DNA of 64,000 nucleotides, from the NCBI RefSeq assembly GCF_043641665.1, contig NC_092194.1, positions 13,369,298-13,433,297 on the forward strand. Reading direction: 5' to 3'. A program made the position numbers and the translations under genes. Every line of letters begins with the position of its first letter. Position 1 is the first letter of the stretch. Origin of the DNA: Enoplosus armatus. Its lineage: Eukaryota > Chordata > Actinopteri > Centrarchiformes > Enoplosidae. Below the pieces are notes generated by a model, which saw only the letters and a list, made by a program, of their open reading frames with translations, was not told the DNA's origin and did not search any database. Shown here piece by piece: positions 38,810-64,000 of the stretch.

Positions 38810-39125
38810 TGCTTGCTAAATGCAAACATCAGCATTCTAACATACTGATGTGTAGCAGGTACAGAGTTTACCATGGCCCCTGTCATAGTTAAGCATGTCA
38901 GCATGCTAACATTTGCTAAGTAGCAGAAAATGAAAAGTACAGCTTAGCCTGATGGGAATTTTTCGCAGGTCTTTGGTCAGAAGCCAAAGTACTGGACAAA
39001 ATCAGATCGTCACCAAAGTTATTACAATTGACCTCATGGTGGCGCTAGAGGAAACGTCAGGGGATCACCAGAGTCAGTAGGATTCACCTTCTGGGGAACA
39101 TGAATGTTTGTATAGAGTCATGGCA
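38810..39125 (+). repeat. Family C dispersed repeat, copy 3
   Basis: Blocks: CAAACATCAGCATTCTAACA, GTCAGCATGCTAACATTTGC, GCAGGTCTTTGGTCAGAAGC, CTCATGGTGGCGCTAGAGG, CAGGGGATCACCAGAGTC. It matches copy 1 in orientation and copy 2 in reverse complement. Confidence 0.75.
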
Positions 39126-40544
39126 CTACAAATAATGAAACAAATGTGCAGTGACTATAATTTCTGGATTTATCTCATTTTAGATTATTATGTATGATGT
39201 TCAGAATACACATAGCAGCATGTGGGAGGTGTTTGTACCTGTGTTAAGTGTACATTCCTCCCCGCACCTATGAATCACATGAGATGTGCTCAGACACGCT
39301 GTGGTCTCTCATCCAAAGGATTTTTATAACCAGCTATCTGACTTTCTATGTCTCTGCCTCTCTTTCAAGCAATCAGTTGATGTGGGCTCAAGGCTATTAT
39401 GAAAAATAACCTCACCAGTCAACAGTTACACACTGCTCTGAGCCTATGGTTTACCAGGGAGGTGAAAATACCAGAGTGCTGCAGTCCAAAACCCCAGCTC
39501 AAATTACTGTTGTTACATCAAACATCTCCTTTGGTCACGATAATAATAACCGCATCTCTGGGGGAAAACAAGGCCCGTGACGCTCGAGAGTGCATGGAGA
39601 CAGAGGGGCACAGAGCCCTGAAATACAACTCCACAGAAAAGCTCATAGCTCATGGTTGACCATTTTAATCCCCCCCCTCATTCATCAGATCCCCCACTAT
39701 GTGGAGCTGCTGCCAGGGACCCTCATCTCTCCCTCACACACACACATACATACACACACAGTACCACAGACCCTGGGAAGCAGCCAGACCTGCAATGAAG
39801 GAGGGTCACTGGAGGGTCAAAGTAGAAGCAGCCATGTTACTTTTATACATGCATGTACAAGTACAAAAACGACACATCTGCAGGTGATAACGGGACAGGA
39901 AGCACTTTGTTCTGTGGTTAAAAATCTGAAAAATTAACACACACACACATTTCCTTTTGAGAAGAAACACACTGATTTCAAGATGCAGTTTCTTTCTTCT
40001 TTTAATAACAAAACAATTGACAATATAAAAAAGGTATGTGATGACAACCATAATAAAATACTTAAACTGCTATGGAAACAAAAAACATTCACAATTCTTT
40101 CAACATATCGTTATTTTTAGCTTTTAATACAAACTATTTTCACTACACTCTGCAACCTAAATAATAGAAAGTAAATTTAGGAGGCATACAGCTACAGTAC
40201 ATAGCAATGGTTTTAAGCCTTAAGACAACCAAGACAAGGCCTTTGGAGACACCAGAGGGAAACGTCTTTTGCTTAGATAAGCAGAACAGTTTCAGTGGAT
40301 TGAGACTGCGTAACCGAGTTCTGTCTTATATGATATCTGGTTCTAGGTTGTGTGCACATTTAGTATTTAGACAGGGGCACATAAATAGATGTTGGGTTTT
40401 GCAAACATGCTCCACGTGGAATCAAAAACACTGAATCACTCCGAGTACCAAACGTAATGCCATGCTTCTGTTTTTAAGACTGGGAAAACACACATATATA
40501 AAGTCTTAGATGAGTTATTACATTAGTATGTAACAAAATTGGGA

Positions 40545-40550
40545 TTTATT
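40545..40550 (-). terminator. kdm1a: kdm1a candidate poly(A) signal
   Basis: TTTATT on the plus strand is AATAAA on the kdm1a strand, about 310 bases after the stop codon. ATTAAA variants on the same strand lie further out at about 40123-40128 and 40001-40006. Confidence 0.4.
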
Positions 40551-40857
40551 CCTCCATTCTTTAGCATAGCCCCCAGTCTTTGTAGTAGGTTACATCTCCT
40601 TAATTTGCAGGAACTGAGTAGTCACGAACATCCAAAAAATAAAAGTCTGAGGAACTGAAATGCTCCAGTTAAGGAATCTCAATTTCACATCATACCGAAA
40701 GGCAGAAAATAAATCCTCCAAGTGTCATTACTTGAGTAAACGCAAAGATGTGTGCGTCTGGGCCTTCCAAGATCTTTCACATACAGAAATGTCGACAGTT
40801 TGTGTGTAAACATTTGCCGGTAGTTCTGGAGTTTGCAGGAACTGGGAGAGGCAATTT

Positions 40858-52378
<11,521 letters not shown>

Positions 52379-52399
52379 GGAGGATGTTGGAGGCCTCTC
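52379..52399 (-). other. kdm1a: kdm1a 5' UTR, second exon part
   Basis: On the minus strand, a pyrimidine tract ending TTTGTTCAG gives an acceptor at 52401/52400. The exon would then start at 52399, leaving 21 bases of leader before the first ATG. Confidence 0.55.
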
Positions 52400-53816
52400 C
52401 TGAACAAATGGGGAACAGAAATGACGTGAAACTCAAAGTGAAACACTCAACAGCCTAAGTTATACTAATTTTTAAGTGAAATGGTTGAAATTTAAATGTT
52501 AAGAATAGTATAATCAAAGAAAAAAAACATATTCCTAAAAGAAGAGATGAATATGATGAAGTGTGGGTTGTGTGTGCTGATTTTTTTTTTTTTAATGTTT
52601 GTGCCCTTTGTTATGGCACTTTGAGGCATTGTTTGAAAATGATAGCCTACAACATTTAAATTGTAAAACCTACAAAATCCAGGCCAAGTGGTTATTTCCC
52701 TCACTTTCTAGTGGCTTTTAAACAAATAAACTCCTATTAGAAACACTTGCTTAAAACCCCTATGTCAACTTTCACTTTGCTGTTAGGGGCTGGGAATGCA
52801 CCTGCTACAAAAGGCTAACAACCACCAAATACTGTCGGGCTTTGGGAGATGCTTCACCCAAAAATGTCACATCTGTATCACTGGATGATTTAAATAACGT
52901 TAACTGTACATGAATGTTATGGTTTATGAAATGAGCGTTCCATGGTTACAGTAACCTTGTCTTGTTTTACCCATTTCTCCGTGCACCTGGTAATATCCAT
53001 TCAAACACTAAGAAATGAAGACAGAACCAGAAATATGGTTACGAACAGGACCAGCTGAATAACAAAATGCTGGCCTTTCACATTACTTCCATTGAGATTT
53101 AGCTAGCTAAACATTTCGCAAACCATTTAGAAAATATCCACTGAATAATACAAGGCAATCCGGTAAAATGCTTTTCAATGTAGCTAGCTCACTTGCTTAT
53201 CAGGACTTTTAATAAGTTAGCCAAGTGAGAATATCCACTCGAGAAAAATGGAAAAGTCTGAACGTGTGCCCGTATGGACCCTGGTGCTTGATTAATTTAT
53301 TTGAACAAAACAGCTGTTAGTCAGAAAGATTTGTTGTGCCGAGACCGTTAGTAGTTCCTTGATTGCCATCCTGACCAAATGGACTATCGTTAGCTAGCAA
53401 GTTAACAGAGCTAGCAGCAGATGGGTATGGCTATCAACGTTAGCTTGCGTTAGCTAACGATAGCTTTGTTCTTGACAGCGACTTGTCTATAGCACATACG
53501 AATATAATATTGTGTTCCTTTAATACCAGTGCAACATGAGCTATACTGTAAACATAGATTTGAATCGCTTCTAAATGTATTGTCTTTCAAAGGCATCTTA
53601 CGAGACCATGCTACGTTGGCTAACGCCGCTAACAATGAGACCTAACTAGCACCTACAGTGGCACAGTAGCAGGTGCGACTTCGTGAAAAAGAAAGCGCCG
53701 GCTTCGCTTGCAAGGGGATCTGTATTGATAAACGGATAATGAAACTGTAGGTCCACCAGGCAGCATTATTTTAGGAAACAAATATAAGCATTAAAGATTG
53801 AAAATATTATCCTTAC

Positions 53817-53880
53817 CTCTCAATCCTCCGAAGATGTCAACACAAAGACGGCACAGTAGCAGGTCTTCTTTCAATGAACT
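53817..53880 (-). other. kdm1a: kdm1a non-coding first exon (candidate)
   Basis: On the minus strand, GGATTGAGAG/GTAAGG at 53817/53816 is a strong donor directly downstream of a CCAAT/GC-box cluster. Its natural partner is the acceptor at 52400, which removes a 1.4 kb 5' UTR intron. The 5' border is approximate; no TATA box was seen. Confidence 0.5.
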
Positions 53881-54260
53881 CTTTCGTGATTGGTGGATCG
53901 AAAATGTTACCCAATCCCACTCAGCAAAACGATTGGTCAAACTAACTGTCAATCTAAAAGGAGGCGGGGCTTTATTACTCAAAACTACTGCAATGGATAT
54001 ATTTTGTGTTTAGTTTACGGTTAGTCGTGCTCAATGCTTTTCAAACTGTTTTTCAAAATGTTTTTCAGGTATAAATGTTAGAAAGAATTTGTATTAACGT
54101 TGCATTCTGTCGCTTATCGGGATTCAGCGTTTCCGCCCCGTTTATCTTCCGTTTACTGTTTGTGGAGAAACGACAAAACTGATCCCAGCTCTGCTAACAA
54201 ACTGACGTCAGCCTGTAAGAAGAACAGGATGGGCAAGCAAGCGAGGTGGGGGTAGACAGG
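53880..54260. promoter_or_regulatory. Divergent promoter kdm1a (-) / tmem30 (+)
   Basis: The kdm1a side has three CCAAT-box cores (53889-53893, 53911-53915, 53932-53936) and a GC box GAGGCGGGGC at 53961-53970. The other side has CCGCCCCG at 54133-54140 and a perfect palindromic CRE, TGACGTCA, at 54203-54210. A strong donor ACAG/GTAAAG at 54259/54260 could end a non-coding first exon of tmem30 that splices to 54790. The spacing is typical of a bidirectional housekeeping promoter. Confidence 0.55.
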
Positions 54261-54376
54261 TAAAGGTGAGCGTCTCAGTCGTCGCGCCTGGTACTCAGCA
54301 AAGCATACCGATGTTTTGTTGACTGCTTTGTTTCTCCATTTTGAGCCGACTGTGTGTAAGTAGCACCTAAAACCCA

Positions 54377-54401
54377 GATTTAGATTTAGATTTAGATTTG
54401 T
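54377..54401. repeat. (ATTTAG)4 hexanucleotide repeat
   Basis: Four head-to-tail copies of the unit TTTAGA in the tmem30 5' region. Confidence 0.85.
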
Positions 54402-54452
54402 TTTAAGTTTGTGCCTCACTTTAACCGTATCTCTTTACCAGCGAGTTTTAAA

Positions 54453-54524
54453 ATGAGCGAAAAGTCAGTCCTCTTCCTCGTCTGTGTTTTGCTCTCGGCT
54501 AATTTGGGTGTCACTGGTAGTTGA
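54453..54524 (+). other. Signal-peptide-like mini-ORF
   Basis: A 23-codon ATG frame, MSEKSVLFLVCVLLSANLGV-TGS, ends TGA at 54522-54524. It has a charged start and a hydrophobic core and looks like a secretory signal. A possible donor ACTG/GTAGTT falls after the predicted cleavage region in phase 1. It lies upstream of the tmem30 start and could be an alternative leader uORF, an intronic chance frame, or the first exon of something not seen here. Confidence 0.25.
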
Positions 54525-54799
54525 GTTTCAAGATTTGTGTGTGTGATATGAAGCCTTTTTTAGGTGTGGTGGGCCTATAGCTCTCTGCAAAGTCTTATAT
54601 TAGAAAACTCAAACTTAGAGTAGACACTTAAACAGGAATAGGGAAGTCAGAGCAGAGAAAATAAAGGCTCGATCATTTAGGGTTATATAGGAAGTGTTTT
54701 ATGTTTTCATGGCTATTATATGATACACTTGAAGTAAGGTAAAGTATATTACAAACAAGTACATAGCTGATTAACAATCTATCCAACAGAACCAAGAAA

Positions 54800-57700
54800 A
54801 TGGTGAAGGAAGAGCAGGAGATAGCCAACCGGCCTGACAACACCGCCTTCACTCAGCAGAGGCTTCCGGCATGGCAGCCCATGCTCTCTCCTGGCATTGT
54901 CATCCCAGGGTTTGTCATCATCGGTCTGGCATTCATTGGCATTGGCGTCGCTCTCTTTGTCACGTCACGGAGCATCCAAGTGTTGGAGGTATGACTGGGA
55001 CCACTGAACACACAAATCAGTCTGGTGTCATGCTGAGAATCAAGGGTCAAATGTCAGCAGTAAAAAGAGAAGAAGAGAGACAGCATAAATGTGTTTACTG
55101 GGTTGCAGTGAACAAGCCAATAATAAAACAATGTGTTTTCAGTGTTGAGATTAAAGACAATGGTGTAAAATCCATAACCGTATGCTGCTATCTGCTCACA
55201 GACTTGTCACTTGTAAGCGATATCGTGCTCTTGAGTTTAAAGACATGTGGTGTCAGGAAGACTCCATGCAGACAGGTGTTGCAGCCATTAATAATTAATA
55301 ATAACCTTTCTTGTTCTTTCCTATACAGATAGACTACACTGGGACTGAACAAACCTCACCATGCTTCAAGTGCTCTGAAGCAAATACCAATAACTGTGTG
55401 TGCCAGATGGACTTCTCCATCGACAGTCTATTTAAGGTTGCATTGGAAGCTTTGCACAAACACATTCACACGCATGCAAACAGGACTTTTTAATTACATT
55501 TAACTCTACTCCTGCTTCTGACCCTTTTGCTGTGTTTTTGTGATTCTGTTTTTCTCCACAGGGACCCGTGTTCTTTTATTATGGTTTGACCAACTACTTC
55601 CAGAACTACAGAAATTATGGTGTGTCCAAAGATGATAACCAGCTGTCTGGAAACCTGGATTCCTTTACGGTGAGTTAACAACATAGGATATCAGAAAAAG
55701 AACACACACACAACACTCTGGTTTTAATTTCCAGGGGGAAAACAAAATCCATATGCTCTCAATTGAACTAAATAGACTTATATAAGATGTGCTGTGTTGA
55801 GTACAAAGATGCTAACTTGTCACCTTGGTTAAACATATGCAGTTCATATTTTTGTCAGTGTACATTTGTGTAAAAATGCTGTTGTACATCTGTAATATAC
55901 ACAAAGATTTCTGACTACATATTTGAGCAATTCATTTTCTGTCTCCTTTTGAAGAATCCCAGTTCCACCTGTTCTCCCTATATATATGCCAACAGCAAAC
56001 CAATTGTACCATGTGGATCAGTAGCAAACAGCATGTTCAATGGTAAGTAAGGACATTTAAAATGACCGTAATGAATTTGGAATTAAGTTTATTTGTTGTG
56101 TTAAGGAAGAATTCAATCTTTTTTTTTTTGTTTGCTTTTTTTAAAGACACCTTCAAGATGTATCAGATTGTCAATGGGAAGAGGAAGCAGGTGCCCTTTG
56201 ATGGAAAAGGGATCGCTTGGTGGACAGACTACAACATCAAATACAGAAACCCTGCTGTCACTCCTCTGAAGAACGCATTCAACGGTAGTAACCTTGAATT
56301 TACATTTGAATTTACTGTAACTTTCTGTCTGTTCTGTTTAAGTAGTGCTAGGATGTAGATTAATGTGTTTAATGAGCACAGTCTGCTGAATTAATTAATC
56401 GCAAGGCTTTTACAAAGTGGTAAAGGAAGTAGTGAAGTGAGTTTGAGCTTTGTGGACAAAAGCAGTAATGTAGTTTAGTGCAGTAAATAGTGGGCTACTA
56501 AAGGTGAAATCCCATTTTGAATAACATGTAGTTAATATAATGTTTGAAAATCATGATAGCTGATTGAAAGTTTGACTTCCAGGTACTGTGAAACCCATAT
56601 TTTGGCCAAGGCCTGCTTACGAGTTGGACCCCTCAGACCCTGCTAACAATGGCTTCATCAATCAAGATTTCCTGGTGTGGATGAGGAGGGCAGCCCTGCC
56701 AGATTTCAGAAAGCTGTATCGACGAATCACTGAGGGTGATTATGCAAACGGTCTGCCAGCCGGAAACTACTCAATTGAAATTGCCTACAGTATCCTTATA
56801 TGAGTGTCAGATCCTGAGAGGATTGTGCTCAGAGGTATGGGCAGTTATGTTTGTTTTCGATAGGTCCTGTGTTTAAAAAAAACAAGAACATTTGTGTAGT
56901 TAAATGAGTTTTACACTGTTCCATCCATATGAGAAGTTTTACAAAGCTTCAAATCTGCCTAAAGGGGTCAACCATTGAGTTGGCCACATGTTTTGTGCCA
57001 CGTTACAACAATAACAGCAGCTTAGTTTAACTTGTTTTACCGGTTGGGTGTGGTTATATTTTAAGCTCTCCAGAGTGAACACAATGACTCAGCAATTTCT
57101 TGAGATGGGGAAAAAGAAACAGGCAAATCTTCTGACGTAAATAAATGAGCTAGGCAAATAATTATTCACGATTGATTTCCGTCTACCTGAAGCCAAGTAA
57201 ATACCTAATTTTGCTTAAAGGACCACACCAATGTGTTTAAAATTTTAAATCCCTTAACTACTTGTAAATACCAGACAATTTTAGTTGTTTGAATGAATTT
57301 TTTTTTCTACCATATCAGGTGGCCATTTGGTTTCTATTCTTTTCTGTATGCACTGAAAATCAATTCACAGAATATTGATTGTTGGTTTAGTTGTGTAATC
57401 CATCACAGTGGACATCAAGTCTACATTTTTGTCAGTGATACATTAGCGTTAAGTGGTGATGCTTTGAAAAGTCTACACTGCAATTAATCACAACAATGAT
57501 GCAACTCAGATGGATTATATAGCTCAAGTGAGTTTCTAGTCTGAAATTAATGGAAGCCAGTCCCTAGAAAAAAATACATTCAAATTTCCAAAACCACTGG
57601 TTGTTCAATACAGTATCGTAACGTATTTGCACGTGGTCACTATGTCTTAAAGTTTTTTTATTTTGTTTCCATTTTTGCTGTATGTCCTTAACATTTTGCC

Positions 57701-57886
57701 CCCCCAGACTATCCTGTTCTGAGCTTTGATGGGAGAAAGAAGGTGGTGCTCAGCAACGTGTCCTGGATGGGTGGCAAGAATGAGTTCCTGGGCATTGCCT
57801 ACCTCGTGATTGGTTCAATGTGTGTCGTCATGTCCATTGTAATGCTAATTGTCTATGCTAAATTCAAGTTTCCTGAGGAAGACTGA
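54800..57886 (+). CDS. CDC50/TMEM30-family P4-ATPase beta subunit
   Basis: Exons: 54800-54988, 55329-55436, 55562-55669, 55955-56042, 56147-56284, 56583-56789, 57708-57886. All are GT-AG and in frame, 338 residues, the usual family length. CDC50 proteins pair with P4-ATPase lipid flippases, are needed for their ER exit and aid phosphatidylserine flipping at Golgi and plasma membrane. Visible features: the cytosolic family signature [19 protein letters not shown]1 about 33-56, an extracellular loop with Cys pairs (CFKC 75-78, CVC 86-88, STC and VPCGS), glycosylation sequons NDT, NYS and NVS, the conserved [17 protein letters not shown] and [14 protein letters not shown] blocks, and TM2 about 307-329 with a short acidic tail PEED. 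The start sits ten bases after an acceptor (54789/54790), implying a non-coding first exon. Paralogue is unsettled: EIDYTGTE resembles TMEM30A, GLPAGNYS and VPCG resemble TMEM30C, and [10 protein letters not shown] resembles TMEM30B. Confidence 0.93.
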
Positions 57887-58850
57887 GTGCCTGGTCATGG
57901 ACTGTGGTTGGCTGGGGGTTAATCTCTACCCTATCAACAATTTTTCTTTTTTACTCAATGGGATGACAAAAGCACAGTATAGTGCTCATACAAAGCGGAG
58001 TATACAGCTAGAATCCACCTATGAACTGAAATTACATGTGTTACTGTGGACTTGAAGTTGTCTCCTAAGGTGCAGAAGAAGCCTGGTGTCATTATGTGAG
58101 GCAGGACTTGACACTGGAGTTTCCCCATTGACTGCAAAATAGGAAATGGCTTTGTTGGCACTGTGAGATGATTTCCAATATGGATACATGTACTTGTCTG
58201 TTAGCACATCTAGAAGTTAGGCTCTGCTGAGTGCACTGCAAAGTCATTTACTATTCATTGCTAGCTACAAGAGGTGTCTCTTGTTGGAATCTCAAATTTG
58301 ACTGATCATTAAGGAAATGTCTTTATTCACAAGCCAAGTCCAAAATCAGAATAATAAGGGATGTTAAATCTGTAGTAAATATATCTATATTGTCTTATTG
58401 GTACTATGATAAAGCCTCCACTGTGAATCTTGATATCTGGTGGATAAAAGGAGACATACAGCTCATGTGTGTTCATGTTAGTCTAGTCTTTTACAATACT
58501 TGGATATGACAGGGTTTCTCTCAGGCTTCTAATACTGTTTTCTTAAATGTGTGCTTTCATAATCACAAAATGAGCTGCCTCCTCATTTTAGGTCAGTAAT
58601 AATATTAAAGCCATAAATGATTTGATAAGCCATTTGATGCAGACAAAAAGTTACCTTTTGTGTATGTGTGTGTAGCTTAGCTTGGAAATAATGCTGTAAA
58701 ATGGGAATATGTCGCTAAACTCAGGGATCTGGTGTACAGGCTATGCAAAATCATGTTACTATGTACTTGTAGTTTTAACTCTCACTATTGTTTCTGAGAT
58801 TTTACTTTCATGTTGATATTTATGTAATAAACATCAAAACCATAACTTCA
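57887..58850 (+). other. tmem30 3' UTR with poly(A) signal
   Basis: AATAAA at 58826-58831 (in TATGTAATAAACATC) is the best poly(A) signal, about 940 bases after the stop. An ATTAAA near 58603 is an earlier option. No other exon is seen. Confidence 0.5.
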
Positions 58851-59500
58851 CATTGCTCTCTGTCTTATCAGGACATTTGGATTCCACAGGTAATGCTATA
58901 TTTATTTTTGTCATTTTTAGTAGTCTATGCTGGATTCTATGGAGATGTGGACTTTCTGCTGTCAGTAAGTTTTTGTCCCTCAACCACATGTTTATGATGA
59001 CTTCAGAGGTCTCTAATTTCAGTTGTTCAGATCTAGAATGATATTCTGCATTGACCTTCCCCCAAAACTAAGCACCATTTATCTTTTGTCAAATGGATTT
59101 TATTTTCATGGGGTCCTGGCTATGTAATACTGGTGCCCTAAGGTCTGCCTTCTCAGCTGACTCAAGACCAAACTCCAAGTACTCTTATGTACTACTCAAT
59201 GTATACGATGCATAACAAATGTATGCATTTCATTAATTCTTGATAGCACTAGTCTGCAAAAAGTGCACTTATGCTAATGCAGATCAAACTGTGACAGAGG
59301 CTGTCATGAGCTTATAGCAATTATACTTTCTCAACATTATATTATCACTGAATTAGCAATGACATTAAGTGTATCGCTTTGTTCTTAACTTTGTTGTAAA
59401 AGCTGTACTGTAGCAAAGAAGAATTTGTCGATATATAGCTGCATCATTGGAGACAACTCCCTTTCTCCCCCTATCTGTCATACACGGTTATAACAAAAAG
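58851..59500. other. Intergenic tmem30 / dync1h1
   Basis: Unique AT-rich sequence. I see no gene, RNA or recognisable repeat in it. Confidence 0.6.
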
Positions 59501-59763
59501 AGAAAAAATCTGATTCGTTCAACTGCATCGTGGGTATTGTAGTTTCCGCCTAGGATAGTCCAGTGAAATGCGTATCCCTTGAACGACAAGTCCCAAAATC
59601 CATTGCGCAAATAAACCTGACTAGCACGGTTGCGACGTTTTGACAGCGGCAGTCAGCGTCTGACCGGCTTGGTTGACACTGCAGTAAGCTAGCTACACAA
59701 CGGCAGCCTCGCTTCTTTGTTCACTTTCACATCGCGACCGGTCGTCGTCGACCGCTTTTAAGA
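59501..59763 (+). promoter_or_regulatory. dync1h1: dync1h1 promoter and 5' UTR
   Basis: CpG-rich, TATA-less sequence just upstream of the ATG. GCATCGTGGGTATTGTAGTT at 59525-59544 closely resembles the ZNF143/Staf (SBF) consensus. ACAAGTCCCAAAATCCATTG near 59586-59605 resembles the same motif in inverse orientation. A short inverted repeat CGGTCG-TCGT-CGACCG at 59739-59754 lies ten bases before the start codon. Confidence 0.6.
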
Positions 59764-63898
<4,135 letters not shown>

Positions 63899-64000
63899 TG
63901 AAGCTGATCATACACATAAATATAGTATAGTATTTTAAATGTTTCTAGTGTTCGCCTCTCTTACAAAGCATGATTTCATATTTTGTCACCTCTTGTAAAT

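Noticed and set aside
56588..56803. ATG within the sixth tmem30 exon as a separate small gene
   Set aside because: The frame is simply the sixth tmem30 exon plus a few intronic codons.

Overview
The window is nuclear DNA of a ray-finned fish, most likely a percomorph teleost. The evidence is split vertebrate genes with GT-AG introns, protein sequences close to but distinct from mammalian orthologues, very dense (CA/GT)n and (CT)n microsatellites, and several copies of short non-autonomous repeats that I recognise as typical of teleost genomes. I see no prokaryotic, viral or CRISPR-like content. The species cannot be fixed from the sequence.

Layout. (1) 1-19493 holds no convincing coding exon. 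It is microsatellite- and repeat-rich DNA, probably the 5' intron(s) and upstream flank of luzp1. (2) 19494-30583 (+) is luzp1, complete in five coding exons (1137 codons), with a 6.4 kb last intron and a probable long 3' UTR reaching a tandem AATAAA near 37440. (3) 37460-40500 is the gap between two convergent genes, with a 61-unit (GT)n and a dispersed repeat. (4) 40858-52378 (-) is kdm1a (LSD1), complete in 19 coding exons (831 codons), plus a non-coding first exon ending at 53817. (5) About 53880-54260 is a compact divergent promoter (CCAAT boxes and GC box on the kdm1a side, a perfect CRE on the other side). (6) 54800-57886 (+) is a seven-exon CDC50/TMEM30 gene (338 codons), with a 3' UTR to about 58850. 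(7) 59764-63895 (+) is the first eight exons (703 codons) of dync1h1, cut by the window edge, behind a promoter with two ZNF143/Staf-like sites.

How the genes relate. They are housekeeping or regulatory genes without a shared pathway: an actin/centrosome coiled-coil protein, a histone demethylase, a lipid-flippase beta subunit and the cytoplasmic dynein motor. The tail-to-tail luzp1-kdm1a pair matches the mammalian arrangement, so this is conserved synteny. I found no undescribed biological system. The more unusual points are the fold-back repeats, the divergent promoter, a signal-peptide-like mini-ORF near the tmem30 promoter, and the ambiguous 3' end of the luzp1 reading frame.

Exon borders were read by eye from splice consensus. 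For every internal exon the border was checked by reading-frame continuity and by similarity to remembered mammalian orthologues; no alignment was run.
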